The notes below the pieces were generated by a model. That model saw only the letters and a program-made list of their open reading frames with translations. It did not search any database and was not told where the DNA came from. Below, in pieces: positions 35,186 through 43,790 of a stretch of DNA of 64,000 nt. The position numbers were made by a program, and so were the translations under genes. The DNA lies in the NCBI GenBank assembly GCA_050946055.1, contig JBMNUB010000002.1, forward strand, positions 1 through 64,000, in the 5' to 3' direction. The stretch's first letter is position 1, and each line of letters begins with the position of its first letter. This DNA is from Fimadaptatus sp050946055 (GTDB lineage Bacteria; Bacillota; Clostridia; Christensenellales; Aristaeellaceae).

Positions 35186-35199
35186 GGGGCAGCTGCCCC
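35186..35199. promoter_or_regulatory. 14-bp palindrome in the DUF262 leader
   Basis: GGGGCAGCTGCCCC is a perfect palindrome 11 bases after the -10 box and 14 bases before the ribosome binding site. It could be an operator or a small leader hairpin. Confidence 0.5.
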
Positions 35200-35224
35200 G
35201 CATGCAAAGGACGGAGGTATGGAT

Positions 35225-36211
35225 ATGAAGTCCATTTCAGAAGTATATGTGATATCGGGCATAGTGAACATGATGCGCGAGGGCAATGTAAATCTGGATC
35301 ACTTCCTGCAGCGCGAGTCGTTCCAGTGGTCCATGCGCCAGCGCGTTAAGCTCATAGACACGCTTATGCGCGGCTATCCATTCCCGGCGATATACGCTAT
35401 AAAGGAAAGCGATGACAGCAACGCTATGGCCGTGCTGGACGGCAAGCAGCGCCTGCTTACGATAAAGTCGTTCATAATCGACGACGGCTTTGCCTTTCGC
35501 CAGCACGCGCCCATAATCATAAACGGCGAGGAGCAGGACGTGGACGGCAAGCGCTTCAGCGAGCTGCCCGATGTCGTGCGCAACAGGATACTGAACGCCA
35601 ACTTCAGCGTCATAACCTTTACCGGCTACAGCGTGAGCGACGTATACGAGATATTCGACCGCCTGAACAACGGCACGCCGCTCACCAAGGCCGAAAAGTG
35701 CAAGCCGCTCATGGGCGACAGGATGATAGGCCGCATGCGCCGCATAATGGACAGCGGCTTCTTTGAAAAGACCGGCTTCACCGCCAGGCAGCTGGGCAAG
35801 GGCAATGGCTACACGGTGCTGATACAGTGCCTGATGCTGATTGCAACAGGCGGCAGCACGGGCTTTTCCGCGCCGCAGGTGTCGCGCTTCTTGGATGAAA
35901 ACGCAGAGCTTCTGACCGACAGCGACTACGACCAGCTGGACAGGCTCATAGCATGGGTGAGCGATGTGGCCGACGGCGTGTCGATAGAGCATTGCCGCGC
36001 GTCGCTGGATCGCATGTCGATAGCGCCGATGGTGTATGCGCTCAGCACCGTGGAGGACGATGCACAGGCGCGCGAACGCATGCGCAATAACCTCCTGATA
36101 TTCTTGAGCCGCGATTCCCAGCCCGAAGAGTACCGCGCGCTGTGTCAGAAGAGCACTGACCGCACGCGCGTGGAGGGCAGGGTGGAGTACTTCCTGCGCA
36201 TGACGAGGTGA
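35225..36211 (+). CDS. DUF262 (ParB/GmrSD N-like) protein
   Basis: A 328-residue stand-alone DUF262 protein. The family motif is AVLDGKQRLLTIKSFI (residues about 67-82, DGQQR type), preceded by FLQRESFQWSMRQRVKLIDTL and PFPAIYAI. DUF262 is the N-terminal nucleotide-binding domain of GmrSD-type type IV restriction enzymes, but the DUF1524 HNH nuclease domain is missing and no partner gene is adjacent. ATG 35225 is chosen because GGAGGT is 6 bases upstream; ATG 35219 abuts that site. Role unknown; defence is possible but not shown by context. Confidence 0.8.
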   Translation: MKSISEVYVISGIVNMMREGNVNLDHFLQRESFQWSMRQRVKLIDTLMRGYPFPAIYAIKESDDSNAMAVLDGKQRLLTIKSFIIDDGFAFRQHAPIIINGEEQDVDGKRFSELPDVVRNRILNANFSVITFTGYSVSDVYEIFDRLNNGTPLTKAEKCKPLMGDRMIGRMRRIMDSGFFEKTGFTARQLGKGNGYTVLIQCLMLIATGGSTGFSAPQVSRFLDENAELLTDSDYDQLDRLIAWVSDVADGVSIEHCRASLDRMSIAPMVYALSTVEDDAQARERMRNNLLIFLSRDSQPEEYRALCQKSTDRTRVEGRVEYFLRMTR

Positions 36212-36236
36212 ATATCCGCCTAACGCGCAGGGATGA

Positions 36237-36280
36237 GCGCCGCCGCGATGTGCATAAGTGCATTGCGGCGGCGCTTGTGT
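36237..36280 (+). terminator. Hairpin after the DUF262 gene
   Basis: GCGCCGCCGC (36237-36246) pairs with GCGGCGGCGC (36265-36274), followed by TTGTGTTAT, a modest T-rich tail. Confidence 0.65.
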
Positions 36281-36365
36281 TATGCGCATCTGTGCGGCAT
36301 ATCGCATGTGCATTGAGTGCCGGTGCGCGCGCCAAGGCCGCGGCATTAAGGAACATGAATCGCAT

Positions 36366-36410
36366 TAAAACAAAAACAGCGCCGATGCATATCCCAGCAT
36401 CGGCGCCGTT
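36366..36410 (-). terminator. Terminator of the sugar uptake operon
   Basis: On the minus strand the stem (36397-36410 with 36375-36388, 14 pairs including GCGCCGATGC/GCATCGGCGC) runs into TTTTTGTTTT. Confidence 0.93.
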
Positions 36411-36422
36411 TTGTCTATGTAA

Positions 36423-37478
36423 TTACAGGTTTACGTTCACCTTGACGGGCTTGCCGGTCTCCATGGACTCGTTGCAGGCCAGCGTGAACAGCACGGACTT
36501 CACCGCGTCCTCATAGGGCGAGCGTATCTTGGAAGCATCGCCGGTGATGACGGCCTCGATGAAGGTGTGGTCGCAGAGCATGCCGCAGTCGCCCTCGGGC
36601 TTGAACTCCACGGCCTGATTTATCTGCATCATGCGGCCGTCGCCCTTTACGACCTCGTTGCGCTCGGCATCGTCGCCGGCGGCCTGCATGTCGCCGTAGA
36701 CCGCTACCTTGTCGAACATGTAGTAGTCAGCGCGCGCGTCAACAGCGCCGAAGGTCAGCTTGTTGTCGGCGATGGCGCCGTTTTCGGCGTAGCAGCCGGT
36801 GGTTATAGTTCCCAGTGCGCCGCTTGCAAAGCGCACCAGCGTCACGGACATATCCTCAACATCGAAGCCCTCTATGCCCTTTACGATGTTGTGGCCGCCC
36901 ATGGAGTAGACCTCGACCGGCTCGCCCATTATGTTGCGCGCCATATCGACCTGATGTATGGTCTGCTCGACCAGCTGACCGCCGGACTGCGCGCGCACCT
37001 TCCACCAAGGGGTGTCGGGTATGCCGCCCACGCGCATCAGGTTCATCTCGACTATCTCATGGCGGGCAGCGAACTCCTTGAGCTTGTCGATGTTGCTCTC
37101 GTAGCGCAGCTGCAGGCCGGAAGCGGTGATTATGCCGCTCTCCTTGACCATGTCGCGTATCTTGAGGAACAGCTCGGGCTCAAGGCCCACGGGCTTCTCG
37201 ACGAACATGTGTATGTGGCGGCGTATGGTCTCGAACTCGACCTCGCCATGGCAGTAGGGCGGTATGCAGATGAACACCATGTCGGGCGATACCGCGTCGT
37301 ACATCTCCTTGAAGTCGGTGAAAGCCGGGCATTTGGCTTCGGCGGCGAACTCATCGGCGCGCTCCTTTATCAGGTCGCACACGCCCACTATGTTTACGTC
37401 GTCCATCTTCAGAAAGTGGTTGAGGTGATAACGGCCTATGCCGCCGCAGCCGATGATAGCCAGCTTGTTGTTAGCCAT
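36423..37478 (-). CDS. Gfo/Idh/MocA family oxidoreductase
   Basis: A 351-residue NAD(P)-dependent sugar or inositol dehydrogenase. The Rossmann start is NKLAIIGCGGIGRYHLNHFL; FVEKPVGLEPELF (about residues 93-105) holds the conserved EKP with catalytic Lys; the C-terminal beta sheet begins MNLMRVGGIPDTPWWKVRAQ and the QTIHQVDMARNIMG segment supplies the usual His. It is the last gene of the minus-strand operon. Likely it oxidises or reduces the imported sugar, working with the isomerase-like protein upstream. GGAGGATG precedes the ATG. Confidence 0.92.
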   Translation of the reverse strand: MANNKLAIIGCGGIGRYHLNHFLKMDDVNIVGVCDLIKERADEFAAEAKCPAFTDFKEMYDAVSPDMVFICIPPYCHGEVEFETIRRHIHMFVEKPVGLEPELFLKIRDMVKESGIITASGLQLRYESNIDKLKEFAARHEIVEMNLMRVGGIPDTPWWKVRAQSGGQLVEQTIHQVDMARNIMGEPVEVYSMGGHNIVKGIEGFDVEDMSVTLVRFASGALGTITTGCYAENGAIADNKLTFGAVDARADYYMFDKVAVYGDMQAAGDDAERNEVVKGDGRMMQINQAVEFKPEGDCGMLCDHTFIEAVITGDASKIRSPYEDAVKSVLFTLACNESMETGKPVKVNVNL

Positions 37479-37631
37479 GTTGATACATCCTCCAGACGTA
37501 TTGTGTTTTGTAAGAGCCTTAGCCCTTGTCAGAACTTTTAAGCGGCACCGCCTTCGCGCCCGGAGCGCAAGCCTTGCGCGGAGACTGCCGGAGTTACCGG
37601 CAGCGGGGGAGTTTGTCCCCCTACAGCGGTA

Positions 37632-38465
37632 TTACATCGCGAATATCCTGTCCATGGCGGCGGCAGTCTGCACGGCCATGAACTCGGCGTCGAACTGATA
37701 CGGGCTGACTTCGCAGGTGCAGAAGTCGTCGTAGCCTATCTCGCGGAAGGCCGCCATGACCTGCGGGAAATCGACGTCGCCTGCCAGCAGATCCACGAAG
37801 CCGCCGAAATTGCCCACGCTGCGGCGGAAATCCTTGAAGTGGCACTTGAATATGCGCTTGCCCAGCATCCTTATCCACTGCTCCGGGAAGCCCCATATCA
37901 TCACGTTGCCGGTGTCGAAGTACGCGCCTATCCACGGCGAATCTGCGTAATCGATGAAGTTGCGCAGCTCCAGCGGGGACAGCAGGAACTTGGACCATAC
38001 CGGCTCCACGCCTATCTTTACGCCCTCGTCCTTGGCGGCCTGAGCCAGAGACGCGACGTTCTTTACGGAGTTTTCGTATACGACATCGTACTGTCCGTAG
38101 GGATTAGTGGTGGTGCTGGAGCAGCCGCCCGCGACCAGCAGCGCGGTGTCCGCGCCCAATACGCTCGCAGCGTGCAGCATGCGCTTTACGCGCTCCTTGG
38201 CTTCGCCCGCCTCCTTGGGATCGCCCGAGGCCAGCGACAGCCCCTCGTAGTGCGCGCCCACTATGGAGGGTATTACAAGGCCAAGATCCTCGGCCTTCTT
38301 GCGCACAAGCTTGAGCTGCTCGTCGGTGGAGTTCATGCCCACATAGCCCTCGACCTCGTACAGGCACTCAAAGCCGTCGTAGCCCGCCTTGGCGGTCAGC
38401 TCTATGCGCTTGTCCATCGGCACGGAATCGGGGAAAGTCCATGCGTTCAGTCCTTTTTTCAACAC
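37632..38465 (-). CDS. Sugar phosphate isomerase/epimerase-like TIM barrel
   Basis: About 277 residues of the xylose isomerase-like/AP endonuclease 2 fold. Metal-ligand segments seen: KIGVEPVWSKF (Glu), PWIGAYFDTGNVMIWG (Asp), KCHFKDFRR (His) and the C-terminal DFCTCEVSPYQF (Glu), the normal four-ligand set. The start is uncertain: GTG 38471 overlaps the AGAGGTG site, GTG 38465 is at 5 bases and TTG 38462 at 8 bases from AGAGG; GTG 38465 is used here. It stands between the permeases and the Gfo/Idh gene, suggesting keto-sugar or inositol-type conversion. Confidence 0.88.
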   Translation of the reverse strand: MLKKGLNAWTFPDSVPMDKRIELTAKAGYDGFECLYEVEGYVGMNSTDEQLKLVRKKAEDLGLVIPSIVGAHYEGLSLASGDPKEAGEAKERVKRMLHAASVLGADTALLVAGGCSSTTTNPYGQYDVVYENSVKNVASLAQAAKDEGVKIGVEPVWSKFLLSPLELRNFIDYADSPWIGAYFDTGNVMIWGFPEQWIRMLGKRIFKCHFKDFRRSVGNFGGFVDLLAGDVDFPQVMAAFREIGYDDFCTCEVSPYQFDAEFMAVQTAAAMDRIFAM

Positions 38466-38497
38466 TATCACCTCTTGTACATTCGCTCTTTATGTCA

Positions 38498-39394
38498 TCA
38501 GCCCTTTACAGCGCCTATCATTATGCCCTTTACAAAGTAGCGCTGCAGGAAGGGATAGATGCACAGCACGGGTATGACGGTTATCATGGTAACGGTCATG
38601 CGCACGCCCTTGGGGGTAAGTATCTGCTCGGCATTCAGGTTCTTGCCCTCGGCCAGCAGCTGGCTGAGGCGCTCGGCCTGATTGAGGTAATTGTACAACA
38701 TATACTGCAGAGTAGTCAACTCCTCGCGCAGCGCGGTGTATATGTGGTTGTCGAACCAGCTGTTCCACTGCGCGACCGAGGAATACACGGCTATGGTCGC
38801 GATTATGGGCAGCGACATGGGCAGTATTATGCGCATCATTATCGTAAACACGCCCGCGCCGTCCAGCATGGCGCTCTCCTCGACCGAGGCCGGGAGCTGC
38901 TCTACGAATGTCTTGACCAGTATCACGTTATAGGCGTTTACCGCCCACGGGATTATGTACACCCAGAAGCTGTTCATAAGTCCCATGTACTTTATGGTCA
39001 GATAGTTGGGGATAAGTCCGCCCGACACGTACATGCATATGACCAGCATGCGGTACATGAACTTGCGGAAAGGCATCTCGTTCTTGGAGAACAGATAGCC
39101 CAGTATCATGCAGCAGGTGACAGTGACCAGGCAGCCCAGCACGGTGCGCATAGTAGATATGCCGAACGCACCCGCGAGGCCGCGCAGCTTCATGACCTGC
39201 ACGTAGTTTTCAAAGGTGAACTTGTAGGGGATGATTATGCCCTTGCCGGCGATGCTCTCGCCCGAGAGCGACTGTACCAGCACGTACCACAGCGGGTAGG
39301 CGCACAGTATGATTATGAAGGTGAACAAAAGGTAATTGAACACCATGAACGCACGGCGGGCAAAGCTCACCTTTATGCGGTTTGACGAACTCAT
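38498..39394 (-). CDS. Sugar ABC transporter permease, LplC/MalG type
   Basis: A 298-residue permease with six predicted helices. The EAA loop is SVEESAMLDGAGVFTIMMRI (about residues 180-200), which contacts the ATPase. It belongs to the YtcP/LplC branch serving complex carbohydrates. ATG 39394 is chosen, with AAGGAGGTG 7 bases upstream; a GTG at 39403 overlaps that site. No ATPase gene is in the operon, as is usual for this class, which shares a common MsmX-like ATPase encoded elsewhere. Confidence 0.93.
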   Translation of the reverse strand: MSSSNRIKVSFARRAFMVFNYLLFTFIIILCAYPLWYVLVQSLSGESIAGKGIIIPYKFTFENYVQVMKLRGLAGAFGISTMRTVLGCLVTVTCCMILGYLFSKNEMPFRKFMYRMLVICMYVSGGLIPNYLTIKYMGLMNSFWVYIIPWAVNAYNVILVKTFVEQLPASVEESAMLDGAGVFTIMMRIILPMSLPIIATIAVYSSVAQWNSWFDNHIYTALREELTTLQYMLYNYLNQAERLSQLLAEGKNLNAEQILTPKGVRMTVTMITVIPVLCIYPFLQRYFVKGIMIGAVKG

Positions 39395-39407
39395 GTTGCG
39401 CACCTCC

Positions 39408-40322
39408 TTACACTATGGATTCGCCGCGCACGCGCTTGGCGATGGCGTTTGTGACAAAGAGCATGACGAGGCTTATCAGCGACTTGAGCATGCCCACGGC
39501 GGTTGCATAGGAGTAGTCCTGCTTCTGCAGACCTACGCGATAGGTATACAGATCCAGCACCTCTATCTTCTTCATGACGACCGGGTTCTGGAACATGAAG
39601 TACTGATCCAGACCGCTGTTCATGAAGTTGGCCACGGCCAGCAGCGATACCACTATGAACGTGGGCAGCAGCCCCGGTATGGTTATGTGTATCGCGCAGC
39701 GCAGCTTGCCCGCGCCATCCACGGCGGCGGCCTCGTACATCTGCTGGTCGATGCCGGTTATGGCGGCGATGTATATTATCGAACTCCAGCCCAGAGTCTT
39801 CCACTGGGATATGCAGGTCTGGAACCAATAGACCGCATCCTTGTCCTGGAGCAGCTTTTGCGGCTTTAGGCCGAGCATCTTCAGCACTTCGTTGAGCATG
39901 CCCTCGGTCGAGAATATCGCAAACGCCAGCGAGTAGACGATTATCCAGCTTATGAAGTGGGGCAGCGTGGTAAGCGTCTGCGCTACCTTGCGGAAGCCTG
40001 CGCTGTTTATCTCGTTTAGCATTATTGCAAATATCATGGGCAGCGGCAGCAGGCAGAAGTTTATCAGCGCGAAGATGACGGTGTTGGTCATGACGCGGCG
40101 GATGTCGCGCGAGGTCAGAATCATCTCAAAGTACTTGAAGCCTACATACTCGTTGCTGAGCAGCGGAGTGCCGGGCTTGTACTCAAAAAACGACAGCGCC
40201 CAGCCCAGCAGGGGCAGATAGGAGAATATAAAGACCAGTACCATGAGCGGCAGGGCTATCAGGAACATATCCCAGCGCTTTTTGGATTTCTTTTTGGGTA
40301 CGGTGCGAACGCCTGTGGTCAT
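39408..40322 (-). CDS. Sugar ABC transporter permease, LplB type
   Basis: A 304-residue permease. The basic N terminus (TVPKKKSKKRWDMF) is cytosolic, then six helices; the EAA loop is QQMYEAAAVDGAGKLRCAIH (about 190-210). The segment YKPGTPLLSNEYVGFKYFEM after the first helix is typical of the LplB/YtcQ-linked branch. GGGAGG precedes the ATG. It ends 13 bases before the second permease. Confidence 0.93.
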   Translation of the reverse strand: MTTGVRTVPKKKSKKRWDMFLIALPLMVLVFIFSYLPLLGWALSFFEYKPGTPLLSNEYVGFKYFEMILTSRDIRRVMTNTVIFALINFCLLPLPMIFAIMLNEINSAGFRKVAQTLTTLPHFISWIIVYSLAFAIFSTEGMLNEVLKMLGLKPQKLLQDKDAVYWFQTCISQWKTLGWSSIIYIAAITGIDQQMYEAAAVDGAGKLRCAIHITIPGLLPTFIVVSLLAVANFMNSGLDQYFMFQNPVVMKKIEVLDLYTYRVGLQKQDYSYATAVGMLKSLISLVMLFVTNAIAKRVRGESIV

Positions 40323-40360
40323 GCGAGCCTCCCGCCTTCCGTATCGGAGATTTTTTTATT

Positions 40361-40383
40361 GCCGGGAGGAATGACCTCCCGGC
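40361..40383 (-). promoter_or_regulatory. Hairpin between binding-protein and permease genes
   Basis: GCCGGGAGG (40361-40369) pairs perfectly with CCTCCCGGC (40375-40383). In the operon transcript it is followed by AATAAAAAAA and not by T, so it is not an intrinsic terminator. Such hairpins after binding-protein genes usually protect the upstream mRNA segment and raise binding protein over permease (known for malE-malF). Confidence 0.6.
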
Positions 40384-40411
40384 ATATCATAAGTTGCTAT
40401 CGGATTGTCGC

Positions 40412-42160
40412 TTAGGGACGGCCGGCGGGATGCGCCAGATACTCGGCCTGCAGCTCCTCGAATATCGGATTGACGATTTCGAAGGACTTGGCATATGCCT
40501 CGGAGCACCACTTCCAGGCGTCGGCTTCACCGGCGGCCTCGATGTCGGCCAGGCAGCTTTCGACGACTGCGTTGAACTCCTCGGTGTCGGCGGCGGTTAC
40601 CAGTTCAGCTATGTACTGGAACAGTATGTCGTTGCAGTTGGTCATCACGCGCTGTACATCCAGCGGGATGTCGGTTATGCCCATGGTCACCAGCAGGCCG
40701 CGCTCGCCGACCAGAGTGGTGATCTTGCCGGAGTCTATGAGGCTGGTGTGGTAAGCGGAGGGAGTCTCAAAGCCGTAGGTCTGAGCAAAATCCTTATCCA
40801 TGGCGTTGAGCGCCAGAGCGCGGTACTTCTGCTCCTCGAACAGGCTCATGAAATGGCCGTCCGTATGGGTGGCGGTGCTAACACAGGGAGTCAGCTCCCA
40901 GTAGCCGCCCCAGATGCCGGTCTGCTCGAAGAAGGCTTCGGAGCCGTAGCCCAGCTCGTTGGACAGCTTCAGAACGTCTTCCTTGATGACGGGCTCACCG
41001 GCTTCGTCGAAGTCCCAATGTACGCCCTGCACGCCGCTGTATATCAGACGGATGGTGTCGGGGTCATGGTAGAAGTTTACGACCTTGGCCGCAGCTTCCC
41101 AGTTGTCGGTGGTGGCGGAGATGAAGGAGTAGTCGCCCGGGGCAAATCCGCAGGGGGTCTGGAAATCGGCGTGCATTATGGCACCCTCGGAGGGTATCAT
41201 GACGTAGCCTTCCAGAGTGTTCACGTCCTCCAGAACGTTTACGTTGTACAGGTTGTTGTCGCGGGTACGAGAAGCGACATACGAACCGGCCTTGACCTTC
41301 TCACCCAGCTCGGAGCCGGTCATGGTGAAGGAGTCGGGATCGAGCAGACCCGCGTTGTACAGCTTGTTGTAGAAGCGCATGTCTACCCAGAAGGGGGAAT
41401 GATCCAGATCGGTGTAGCCGTTTATCAGCGTGCCGTCCTTGACGGAAGCCTCGTACAGGAAGCCTTCGAAGGTGGGACGGGTGCCGGCCTCGGCGATGTA
41501 GCGGCCGCGCTCATACCAGGTGCCAAGGGTGGTGCCGTTCAGGCCCATGCCGTACAGGGTGCCGCCATCCTTGGTGACGCCGCCGGCGGCCTCGACCATC
41601 TTGGCGATGACATCGACGTAATCATCGTCGTTCTTTATCTCGGGCATGCCGAGCTGCTTGTACAGATCCCAGCGCACTATGTAGCCGCGGATGTTGCGGT
41701 CGTTGGAACCGGCATACTCGACGCCACGGCCCGGAACGAAGAAGTACAGGTTGCCGGTGCCGCCGGACATCTGCAGGCGCAGCAGGTCGTTGCCGGTCTT
41801 GTAGATGTCGTTCTTCAGGTTGGGTATGTACTCATCCATTATCTCGTCCAGATTCTTGGCCATGTTGTTGGTCATTATCGTTGACAGATAGGTGTATTCG
41901 CTTATGACCAGATCGGTCAGGTCGCCGGAAGCCAGCATAAGACCGAGCTTCTCGGTGTCGCAGAACACCGGCTGCAGTATGATGTTTTCCTTCTCAAGCA
42001 GCAGCTTGTTCTCGTTGGTCTCGCCAAAGTAGTCAGGGCACTGCCATGTGGTAGAGATGGTCACTACGGTGGGCTCAGCGGCCGCGTCGGCGAACGATAT
42101 CGCCGGAGCGACGGCAAGAACCATGATCAGAGCGAGCATCATAGCCAGGGTCTTCTTCAT
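40412..42160 (-). CDS. Extracellular solute-binding protein, LplA type
   Basis: A 582-residue binding protein of the large LplA/YtcQ class. The signal peptide MKKTLAMMLALIMVLAVAPA ends in SFADA and has no lipobox Cys, so it is predicted to be released or held non-covalently, unlike most clostridial binding proteins, which are lipoproteins. The mature part begins EPTVVTISTTWQCPDYFGET and carries the typical WYERGRYIAEAG and YKTGNDLLRLQM-like segments. GAGGAGGT precedes the ATG. First gene of the operon; the two-component system is divergent. Confidence 0.92.
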   Translation of the reverse strand: MKKTLAMMLALIMVLAVAPAISFADAAAEPTVVTISTTWQCPDYFGETNENKLLLEKENIILQPVFCDTEKLGLMLASGDLTDLVISEYTYLSTIMTNNMAKNLDEIMDEYIPNLKNDIYKTGNDLLRLQMSGGTGNLYFFVPGRGVEYAGSNDRNIRGYIVRWDLYKQLGMPEIKNDDDYVDVIAKMVEAAGGVTKDGGTLYGMGLNGTTLGTWYERGRYIAEAGTRPTFEGFLYEASVKDGTLINGYTDLDHSPFWVDMRFYNKLYNAGLLDPDSFTMTGSELGEKVKAGSYVASRTRDNNLYNVNVLEDVNTLEGYVMIPSEGAIMHADFQTPCGFAPGDYSFISATTDNWEAAAKVVNFYHDPDTIRLIYSGVQGVHWDFDEAGEPVIKEDVLKLSNELGYGSEAFFEQTGIWGGYWELTPCVSTATHTDGHFMSLFEEQKYRALALNAMDKDFAQTYGFETPSAYHTSLIDSGKITTLVGERGLLVTMGITDIPLDVQRVMTNCNDILFQYIAELVTAADTEEFNAVVESCLADIEAAGEADAWKWCSEAYAKSFEIVNPIFEELQAEYLAHPAGRP

Positions 42161-42265
42161 GGTGATACCTCCTCTTTGATTGGATCATTGGGGTGACGAA
42201 TCTGCGCAGCGTTTTTACACAGCTGACCATGGCATAATCCTAACATTACACTGGCTAAAAGTAAA

Positions 42266-42293
42266 TGTACAATTTAAATGGATGCATTGTACA
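42266..42293. promoter_or_regulatory. Inverted repeat in the divergent control region
   Basis: TGTACAAT (42266-42273) and ATTGTACA (42286-42293) form a perfect 8-base inverted repeat with a 12-base gap, so matching positions are two helical turns apart. It lies between the binding-protein start (42160) and the regulator promoter (42328), a natural place for an activator site, possibly for the adjacent response regulator. Confidence 0.55.
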
Positions 42294-42327
42294 AAATTAA
42301 GAATGTGGCACAAAATATACCCATAAA

Positions 42328-42356
42328 TTGACAATTTCGGCAATGCATGACATAAT
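42328..42356 (+). promoter_or_regulatory. Promoter for the response regulator
   Basis: Perfect TTGACA (42328-42333), 17-base spacer, CATAAT (42351-42356). The expected transcription start is within about 15 bases of the GTG start, so the leader is very short. Confidence 0.75.
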
Positions 42357-42374
42357 ATTGTTGAGGTGGAGCGT

Positions 42375-43790
42375 GTGATAAATGTGCTTATAGCTGAGGA
42401 CGAGCTGCTGGTCAGGATGGGCATACTCTCCATGATAAACTGGGAGAATATGGGCATGAAGGTTGTGGCATGCGTGGGCGACGGCTTGGCGGCGCTGGAC
42501 GATGCCATAAAGTACAGGCCGGAGCTGATAATAACCGATATAGTCATGCCGGGGCTGGACGGAATAAGCATGCTGCGCAAGGTGCGCGAGCAGGGCCTAA
42601 ACCCCATGAGCATAGTGATAACCGCGCTGCACCAGAGCAGCGCCGCCGAGCACATAAGGGAGCTTAATATAGTGGCCTGTCTTGTCAAGGCGACCATGAC
42701 GCAGCGCGACATAGTGTCGGCGCTGATGCTGGCGCGCTCGCGCCTGCCGGAGGGCGGGGGCATAGAGGAAGAAACCGCGACCGGCGAAGACATGAGCGAG
42801 GCATACGAGGCGCTATTGCGTGGCGAAAATGTGGCGGGGGGGGGTACGCTTTTTGCGGCTCAGGCGTACATACTCTGCCGCGTGCGCGCAAGCGATTCGC
42901 TAAGCGGCGTGCTGTCTCAGTCGCTGGCGCAGCTCACCGTAGAACCTCTGCGCAACTACGGCCTTATGTGCATGGCCTCGCACGACAGGTACATACTGCT
43001 TGTGTTCCGCAGCCAGCTGCTTGGAGTGAGGGATGCTGTCACTCAGGCGCTAAACGAGCTTAGGCGATATGTGGAGCGCAACCTGCTGCTTCGACCGGAC
43101 TTTGCCATAATGGGCAGCGTGCCAAAGGGCGCGGACGCGAGCGGGTGCATAGACATGCTTCGCCGCTTCATCGACGAATGCGAGCCGGGCGTAAACTGGT
43201 ATGCGCCGCCCGCGCTTCAGGCATTGCCCAAGGAGCGCGTGCATGGCAGCATAGACAGCTGCATGGGCGCGCTGTGGGCGCTGCGCGCGCCGGAGCGCAT
43301 ATATGAAGCGTGGCGGGGGCTGGAGGAACTGGGTAAGGCCGAATGCGCTGAAGAGCAGCTAAGGGCCATAGCGCGCATAGAGGCCGCGCTGGAGCTAAAT
43401 GGCAGGGGCGGGACGGGCGAGCGGCTGGATGCGCTCAGCGACATGCTGGCTGGCCGCGCCAGAGAACTGGCTGTGCGCGGCGACATGGGCGCGGTGGTGC
43501 GCTTCATGCTCAGCGACATGTCGCGCGAGGTAAAGCTGTCCGACGCGGCGCGGCTGGCGGGCTTTCACGACGTGTACCTGTCGGCGCTGTTCAAGCAGCA
43601 GATGGGCATGGGCTTTACGCGCTTTAGCAGCGCGCTGCGCATAGAGCATGCCAAGCGCCTGCTGCGCGAGGATGATATGTCCACGGCTGACACCGCAGAG
43701 CTGTGCGGGTACAACGATGCGCCGTACTTCTGCCGCGTGTTCAAGAGCGTGGCGGGGGTGACACCCTCTGTATGGAGGAACTCAAGATGA
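42375..43790 (+). CDS. Response regulator, YesN type (REC + AraC)
   Basis: A 471-residue regulator. The receiver domain (1-120) has INVLIAEDELLVRMG with the acidic pair, phospho-acceptor Asp in LIITDIVMPGLDG (about residue 54) and the conserved Lys in VACLVKATM. A middle region of unknown fold follows. The C-terminal AraC domain has two helix-turn-helices (LSDAARLAGFHDVYLSALFK and TADTAELCGYNDAPYFCRVF, about residues 375-465). Start GTG 42375 (MINVLIAEDE) with GAGGTG 6 bases upstream. The stop overlaps the kinase start (ATGA). Likely activates the divergent sugar operon. Confidence 0.92.
   Translation: MINVLIAEDELLVRMGILSMINWENMGMKVVACVGDGLAALDDAIKYRPELIITDIVMPGLDGISMLRKVREQGLNPMSIVITALHQSSAAEHIRELNIVACLVKATMTQRDIVSALMLARSRLPEGGGIEEETATGEDMSEAYEALLRGENVAGGGTLFAAQAYILCRVRASDSLSGVLSQSLAQLTVEPLRNYGLMCMASHDRYILLVFRSQLLGVRDAVTQALNELRRYVERNLLLRPDFAIMGSVPKGADASGCIDMLRRFIDECEPGVNWYAPPALQALPKERVHGSIDSCMGALWALRAPERIYEAWRGLEELGKAECAEEQLRAIARIEAALELNGRGGTGERLDALSDMLAGRARELAVRGDMGAVVRFMLSDMSREVKLSDAARLAGFHDVYLSALFKQQMGMGFTRFSSALRIEHAKRLLREDDMSTADTAELCGYNDAPYFCRVFKSVAGVTPSVWRNSR

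Noticed and set aside
40361..40383. Intrinsic terminator within the sugar operon
   Set aside because: On the operon strand the stem is followed by A residues, not T, so it is better read as a stabilising hairpin.
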